Shown here piece by piece: positions 6,552 through 10,008 of a DNA stretch of 10,008 nucleotides; the first letter of the stretch is position 1; the number at the start of each line of letters is the position of its first letter. A program made the position numbers and the translations under genes. The notes under the pieces are model-generated. The model saw only the letters and a program-made list of their open reading frames with translations, was not told the DNA's origin and searched no databases. Origin of the DNA: an uncultured Oscillospiraceae bacterium (GTDB lineage Bacteria > Bacillota_A > Clostridia > Oscillospirales > Oscillospiraceae); contig CAJUAW010000108.1 of assembly GCA_910584605.1 (NCBI GenBank), forward strand, positions 1-10,008. Direction: 5' to 3'.

Positions 6552-7057
6552 ATCGCTCCCTTCCAGAAATAGGGCAGGCCGCAGGCTACCTCCACCACCC
6601 TGTCCGCCTTTGTGGCCAGGGCGCGGTTGATTTGAGCCAGCTCCCGCATATAAGACAGCGTGCTCCCGTCGTAATCCGCCCCGCTGGAACACACCTCATT
6701 GGTTACCACGGTCAGGTGTTGGCACCGGGACAGCAGAACGCCGATACCATCCAGCACCGCATCCGAACCGCCGCCCCCGGGGCTGTATAACTCATTTGCC
6801 AACAGATTGCCCAGACACTCCAGCAGGATGTTGGCACCGTCCGGAATGGGCACACCCGACAGGTTTGTGTACCGTTCCACCGTCTCGAAGCCTTTGCCCG
6901 CCCGCTGGAGGTGGTGCTTTTCGATCCGGGACAGGCACTCTCCGTCGGAGGGCTGCATAGTTGCCAGATAGACCCGCCGCCTAGGGAGGGACAGGGCGTG
7001 GGCCTCGGCGTATTCGCTCTTTCCGCTAGCCGCGCCGCCAATCACAAGGGTGAACAT
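6548..7057 (-). CDS. cobU: Adenosylcobinamide kinase / adenosylcobinamide-phosphate guanylyltransferase CobU
   Basis: CobU phosphorylates adenosylcobinamide and transfers GMP to it, giving adenosylcobinamide-GDP, the substrate of CobS. The 169-residue protein has P-loop GGAASGKS (7-14), YLATMQP (30-36), RIEKHHLQR (44-52) and LLECLGNLLANEL (78-90). His48 aligns by spacing with the guanylylated His46 of Salmonella CobU. The later segment is unusual: after TNEV (119-122) the consensus GxGIVPxxxxxR is replaced by CSSGADYDGST (123-133), followed by a recognisable INRALATKADRVVEVACGLP. The missing consensus motif is present in the short CobU-like gene two positions downstream. ATG at 7057 follows the cobT stop closely, and its RBS AGGAGG overlaps that stop. 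The kinase and guanylyl sites look complete, so it is probably active. Confidence 0.93.
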   Translation of the reverse strand: MFTLVIGGAASGKSEYAEAHALSLPRRRVYLATMQPSDGECLSRIEKHHLQRAGKGFETVERYTNLSGVPIPDGANILLECLGNLLANELYSPGGGGSDAVLDGIGVLLSRCQHLTVVTNEVCSSGADYDGSTLSYMRELAQINRALATKADRVVEVACGLPYFWKGAI

Positions 7058-7062
7058 GATTT

Positions 7063-7068
7063 CCTCCT
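7063..7068 (-). promoter_or_regulatory. Ribosome binding site of cobU overlapping the cobT stop codon
   Basis: On the minus strand the cobT stop TAG (7069-7067) runs into a perfect AGGAGG (7068-7063), followed by five bases and the cobU ATG at 7057. A ribosome terminating on cobT would sit on the cobU initiation region, so termination-reinitiation coupling or mutual interference is likely. Confidence 0.8.
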
Positions 7069-8074
7069 AATTTTGTGGGATGTAGGGCTCCATCCCCATT
7101 TTTCCAAAGGTATGGCCGCTGTGGTAGACCGCCAAGGCCATATCCAGCAGAGGGAGGGCCGCTACCGCGCCGCTGCCCTCGCCCAGACGCATTTCCGCCG
7201 TGATGAGGGGCTTCAGTCCCAGCGCGTCCAGCACCAGCCGCCCCGCCGGCTCGGCGGAGACGTGGCTGGCCAGCATGGCGCTCCCGGCCTCTGGCTTCTG
7301 ACGTACCGCACACAGGGCCGCCACGGCGCTGATGAAACCGTCCACCAGGACGGGAATGCGGTACTCCGCCCCGCCCAGAAACACCCCGCACAGCCCGGCA
7401 AGGTCCAGCCCGCCTAACTTGGACAGCACGTCGACAGGGTCGGCGGGGTCGGGACGGTTAATTGAAACGGCCCGCTCAATGGCAGCGATCTTCCGGGCCA
7501 GTCCCGCATCGGACAGCCCCGCCCCCCGGCCGGTCACCTGAGCGGGGGGCAGCCCCAGCAAGACACTGGCCACGGCACTGGAGGTGGTGGTGTTGCCGAT
7601 ACCCATCTCCCCGGTAGCCAGAATATCCGCCCCCGCCGCTTTCTGTTCTCTGACCAATTCCATACCAACCTCAATGGCCCGGAGACACTCATCCCGGCTC
7701 ATGGCGGGGCCTTGGGTAATGTCGCCGGTACCGTTGCGGACCCTCCGGTCCAGCACCCCGGCGGTGCCGGGGAAGTCCAGAACGCCTATGTCCACTGGGA
7801 CGACCCGGCAGTCGGCCGTCCGGGCCATGTGGCACACGGTGCTCTCCCCAGCCCCCAGGGTCCGGGCCACGGCGGCGGTGACCAAGCTGTCCGTCTGAGT
7901 CACCCCCTGGGCCACCACACCGTTGTCGGCGCACAGCACCAGCAAGGCGCGGTTGTTCAGATGCACGTCCGCATTGCCCGTCAATGCGGCGATTCTGACG
8001 ACCACGTCCTCCAGCAGCCCCAGGCTTCCCAGAGGTTTTGCCAAGCTGTCCCAGCGCTTTCTTGCCTCATCCAT
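7067..8074 (-). CDS. cobT: Nicotinate-nucleotide--dimethylbenzimidazole phosphoribosyltransferase CobT
   Basis: CobT activates the lower-ligand base by transferring phosphoribose from nicotinate mononucleotide, producing alpha-ribazole phosphate. The 335-residue protein matches the family from end to end: WDSLAKPLGSLGLLE (8-22), LCADNGVVAQGVTQ (47-60), the conserved GEMGIGNTTTSSA (155-167), GRGAGLSD (182-189), VDGFISAVAAL (244-254), SHVSAEPAG (270-278), and LGEGSGAVAALPLLDMA (297-313) with Glu299 at the position of the family catalytic glutamate. The ATG at 8074 overlaps the cbiA 3' end by eight bases, and GGAGGA (8081-8086) precedes it. An upstream reading to 8263 only enters the cbiA antiframe. 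Which base is used cannot be told from sequence, and no dimethylbenzimidazole synthesis gene is in view. Confidence 0.97.
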   Translation of the reverse strand: MDEARKRWDSLAKPLGSLGLLEDVVVRIAALTGNADVHLNNRALLVLCADNGVVAQGVTQTDSLVTAAVARTLGAGESTVCHMARTADCRVVPVDIGVLDFPGTAGVLDRRVRNGTGDITQGPAMSRDECLRAIEVGMELVREQKAAGADILATGEMGIGNTTTSSAVASVLLGLPPAQVTGRGAGLSDAGLARKIAAIERAVSINRPDPADPVDVLSKLGGLDLAGLCGVFLGGAEYRIPVLVDGFISAVAALCAVRQKPEAGSAMLASHVSAEPAGRLVLDALGLKPLITAEMRLGEGSGAVAALPLLDMALAVYHSGHTFGKMGMEPYIPQN

Positions 8075-9362
8075 GCTCTTTCCTCCATCGGACGACCCCC
8101 GCCACAAACCGCTCCGCCAAGGGCAGCACCCCGCCGAAGTGGAGGTGAGGGAAGCCAGCGTACATTGTCTCCGACAGCACCGTCCCGGGAACGGTGCTGT
8201 CCCAGTAATGGAACTCGTGGACGGGGACGGATTCCCCCGCCCGGAGCAACAGACTGTCCCCATCCGCCGTCAGGCTCTTGTACCCGAATCGCTGGAGGCA
8301 ATTCGTCCTATATCCAGCCCCAAGCAGAGCGCCTGCCATGGGCCAGAGCTTTCCCTGTTCACCCTCCAGCGCCTCCTGCAAGTAGAGAAACCCGCCACAT
8401 TCCGCCACAGTGGGCAATCCCGCTGTCACCGCCTGGCGGACGCGCTCCCGCATGGAGGTGTTCTCGCTGAGCGCTTGGGCGTACAGCTCCGGGTAGCCCC
8501 CCGGCAGATAGAGCCCGTCCACGCCGAGCGGGAGGTTTTGGTCATAAAGAGGGCTGAAAAATGCCAGTTCCGCACCGTTCTCCCGCAGGAGGTCTAAATT
8601 ATCTTCATAGCAGAAGCAGAATGCCTCGTCCCGGGCCACCGCGATTTTACAGCGCACAGGCGGCAAAACGGACGGAGTCTGTCCCTCTGGAGCCTCCCCG
8701 GCTAGGGCCAGCAGAGCGTCGATGTCCACGGTCTGTTCCATCTGTCGGGTAATGGCCTCGAAACGGGCAGTCAAGTTTTCAATCTCCCCGGCGGTGAGCA
8801 GCCCTAGGTGGCGGCTTTCTAAAACAGCCTCCTCCATGGGCGGAAGATAGCCCACTACGGGCAAACCGGTTTCTCGCTCCAGGATGGGCTTGAGATAAGC
8901 ATAGAGGGAGGGTTTACAGTCGTTGAGCAGCAGGCCCGCGATGTGGCTGGGGGTACGGAAGCTCTGCAATCCTCGGATTTGCGCCGCCAGGGTCAGGCTG
9001 GCTCCTTTAGGACGCAGGATCAACACCACGGGGACATCCGCCGTGCGGGCTATGTCCCAGGCGCTGGCCCGATCCGTCCCCTTCACGCCGTCGTAAAAGC
9101 CCATGGCCCCTTCAATCAGGGCCAGCTCCGCACTCTGACGGCCCAGCGTCCGGCGGACACCGGCCTCCCCCTGCAAAAACAGGTCCAGGTTCCGGCTGGG
9201 CACTCCCAGTACCTGCCGGTGAAACATGGGGTCGATATAGTCCGGACCGCACTTGAAGGACAGGACGGACAGCCCACGAGCCTTCAGCGCCGCCAGCAGG
9301 CCACAGGTAAATACCGTCTTGCCGCTGCCGCTGTTCATGGCGGCCAGCATCAGCCTCCTCAT
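8067..9362 (-). CDS. cbiA: Cobyrinate a,c-diamide synthase CbiA
   Basis: CbiA amidates the a and c carboxylates of cobyrinate using ATP and glutamine. The 431-residue product has an N-terminal synthetase domain with P-loop NSGSGKT (10-16), SFKCGPDYIDPMFH (35-48), LIEGAMGFYDGV (82-93) and GLLLNDCKP (143-151). The C-terminal glutamine-amidotransferase domain has LYLPGGYPELYA (284-295), the nucleophile Cys322 in VAECGGFLYL, and FPHLHFG (404-410) carrying the expected histidine. Unlike CbiP in this operon, its glutaminase site is therefore complete. I start it at ATG 9362 because MRRLMLAAMNSGSGKT matches the family N-terminus. This ATG overlaps the upstream stop by four bases (ATGA), while extension to 9521 adds 53 residues from the CbiT antiframe. 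It is slightly shorter than the usual 450 or so residues, with no block missing. Confidence 0.96.
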   Translation of the reverse strand: MRRLMLAAMNSGSGKTVFTCGLLAALKARGLSVLSFKCGPDYIDPMFHRQVLGVPSRNLDLFLQGEAGVRRTLGRQSAELALIEGAMGFYDGVKGTDRASAWDIARTADVPVVLILRPKGASLTLAAQIRGLQSFRTPSHIAGLLLNDCKPSLYAYLKPILERETGLPVVGYLPPMEEAVLESRHLGLLTAGEIENLTARFEAITRQMEQTVDIDALLALAGEAPEGQTPSVLPPVRCKIAVARDEAFCFCYEDNLDLLRENGAELAFFSPLYDQNLPLGVDGLYLPGGYPELYAQALSENTSMRERVRQAVTAGLPTVAECGGFLYLQEALEGEQGKLWPMAGALLGAGYRTNCLQRFGYKSLTADGDSLLLRAGESVPVHEFHYWDSTVPGTVLSETMYAGFPHLHFGGVLPLAERFVAGVVRWRKEHG

Positions 9363-10008
9363 GACAGCGCCCCCGTGATGAGGAACACCGGATTCTGGGC
9401 GGTCAGCAGGTGGAGCTGTCCCGCAGGCTTGGAGCGACTGACGGCAATCTGGGTGATCTCCGGGTCCCGCAGCTCCGTCATGACAGTGTGGAGGGTTTCC
9501 AAAGAGATGGCGGAAACGCACACCCGGGCCTTGGGATTAGCCCGGCGGACAGCCCCCAGAATCTCGGGCAGTTCTCCGCCGCTGCCGCCGATAAAGACCG
9601 CGTCCGGGGCGGGAAAACCGTCCAGGGCTTCGGGGGCGCGCCCCTCTGTCAGGCGGAGGTTCCAGGCTCCAAACTTCTCCCGGTTGGCCCGGGCCAGGGA
9701 CAATGCTTCCGGCTGGCGCTCCACCGCCCATACTGCCCGGCACTGGAGGGCCAGCTCCACGCTGACGCTCCCCGTCCCTGCGCCAATGTCCCAACAGGTA
9801 TCCTCTGGTCTCACTGCCAGCTTGGACAGGATGGCCGCCCGGGCCTCCTGCTTGGTCATGGGGACACCCTCCGCCCGGAGAAATTCCCTGTCAGGGATAC
9901 CGGGAACCCTGCGGGGATACCGGAGAGCCGACTCCGCCAGCAGAACGTTGAGGGGGGAGAGCAGGAGGAAGAAGCTGAAGAATGTTGTCCTGAAGGGGAT
10001 CAGCGAAG
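9359..10008 (-). CDS. cbiT: Cobalt-precorrin-6B C15-methyltransferase (decarboxylating) CbiT domain, probably of a CbiE-CbiT fusion (5' end missing)
   Basis: CbiT methylates C-15 and decarboxylates the C-12 acetate of cobalt-precorrin-6B using S-adenosylmethionine. From the internal ATG at 9859 the domain shows MTKQEARAAILSKL, the SAM-binding WDIGAGTGSVSVELA, AVERQPEAL, DAVFIGGSGGELPEIL and the C-terminal GQLHLLTAQNPVFLI. ATG 9859 is probably not the real start: the frame stays open for 49 more codons to the right edge. It encodes GIPDREFLRAEGVP just before MTKQE, which is the normal CbiT N-terminus. Further upstream is SPLNVLLAES, which resembles the C-terminal end of CbiE (C5-methyltransferase). 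That points to a CobL-like CbiE-CbiT fusion. The residues before SPLN (TTFFSFFLLL) do not look typical of CbiE, so a nearby frameshift or local divergence is possible. The stop overlaps the cbiA start (ATGA). Confidence 0.9.
   Translation of the reverse strand, partial: SLIPFRTTFFSFFLLLSPLNVLLAESALRYPRRVPGIPDREFLRAEGVPMTKQEARAAILSKLAVRPEDTCWDIGAGTGSVSVELALQCRAVWAVERQPEALSLARANREKFGAWNLRLTEGRAPEALDGFPAPDAVFIGGSGGELPEILGAVRRANPKARVCVSAISLETLHTVMTELRDPEITQIAVSRSKPAGQLHLLTAQNPVFLITGALS

Larger units (their letters stand above)
1077..10008 (-). other. Cobalamin biosynthesis operon (cbi[E]T-cbiA-cobT-cobU-cobS-cobU-like-cobC-cbiB-cobD-cbiP-cbiC)
   Basis: Eleven co-oriented genes are packed with almost no spacing. 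Junctions are ATGA overlaps at 9359-9362, 6548-6551 and 1721-1724; an eight-base overlap at 8067-8074; a seven-base overlap at 5446-5452; a ten-base overlap at 3955-3964; TAATG at 5784; and direct abutment at 2911/2912. No internal promoter or terminator is apparent. The set covers late ring modification, side-chain amidation, aminopropanol attachment and nucleotide-loop assembly of adenosylcobalamin. A promoter and any B12 riboswitch would have to be upstream, beyond the right edge. Confidence 0.9.

Noticed and set aside
7712..8597. Plus-strand open frames (252 and 224 residues) opposite cobT and cbiA
   Set aside because: Same antisense effect; composition is typical of a shadow frame and the minus-strand genes fully explain the region.
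9363..9521. Longer start for cbiA adding 53 residues
   Set aside because: The extension is the alternative frame of CbiT, lacks family sequence, and the ATG at 9362 has the classic ATGA overlap.
9860..10008. Cobalamin riboswitch at the operon start
   Set aside because: The right edge is still coding for the upstream part of the CbiT protein, so the operon leader is not in the window.

Overview
The window shows two compositionally different parts, both read leftwards on the minus strand. From about position 1077 to the right edge it is an unbroken, GC-rich cobalamin (vitamin B12) biosynthesis operon. From about 834 to the left edge it is an AT-rich gene for a Hanks-type serine/threonine protein kinase, cut off by the window edge. 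Sample counts show the contrast: positions 241-360 are 30% G+C, while positions 5101-5160 are 67%. The use of anaerobic-route enzymes (CbiA, CbiP, CbiC, CbiB, CbiT), the gene order and the GC-rich codon use suggest an anaerobic Firmicute of the Oscillospiraceae/Flavonifractor kind. That placement is inference; no rRNA or other marker is present.

The operon in transcription order (right to left) is: a CbiT domain, probably the C-terminal half of a CbiE-CbiT fusion running in from the right edge; cbiA; cobT; cobU; cobS; a short second CobU-like gene; cobC (histidine phosphatase); cbiB; cobD; cbiP; cbiC. Neighbouring genes overlap by 1-10 bases, abut, or are 1-12 bases apart, so translational coupling and one transcript are likely. 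The operon's promoter, and any cobalamin riboswitch, must lie beyond the right edge.

Together the products act on the corrin ring (CbiT, CbiC), amidate its side chains (CbiA on a and c; CbiP on b, d, e and g), make and attach the aminopropanol arm (CobD, CbiB), and build and join the lower nucleotide loop (CobU, CobT, CobC, CobS). Cobalt insertion, ring contraction, corrinoid adenosylation and dimethylbenzimidazole synthesis are not seen here.

Three things stand out. CbiP is about 100 residues shorter than the family norm because the middle of its glutamine-amidotransferase domain, including the expected Cys and His, is absent without loss of reading frame. The operon has two complementary-looking CobU-family genes: one full-length but with an atypical C-terminal motif, and one short with an altered P-loop but the consensus C-terminal motif. 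The kinase at the left has an unfamiliar helical N-terminal module and a base composition unlike its neighbours, so it may belong to an acquired accessory or defence region. The roughly 240-base gap between cbiC and the kinase holds a plausible kinase promoter, several CAAAACC repeats and no convincing terminator.
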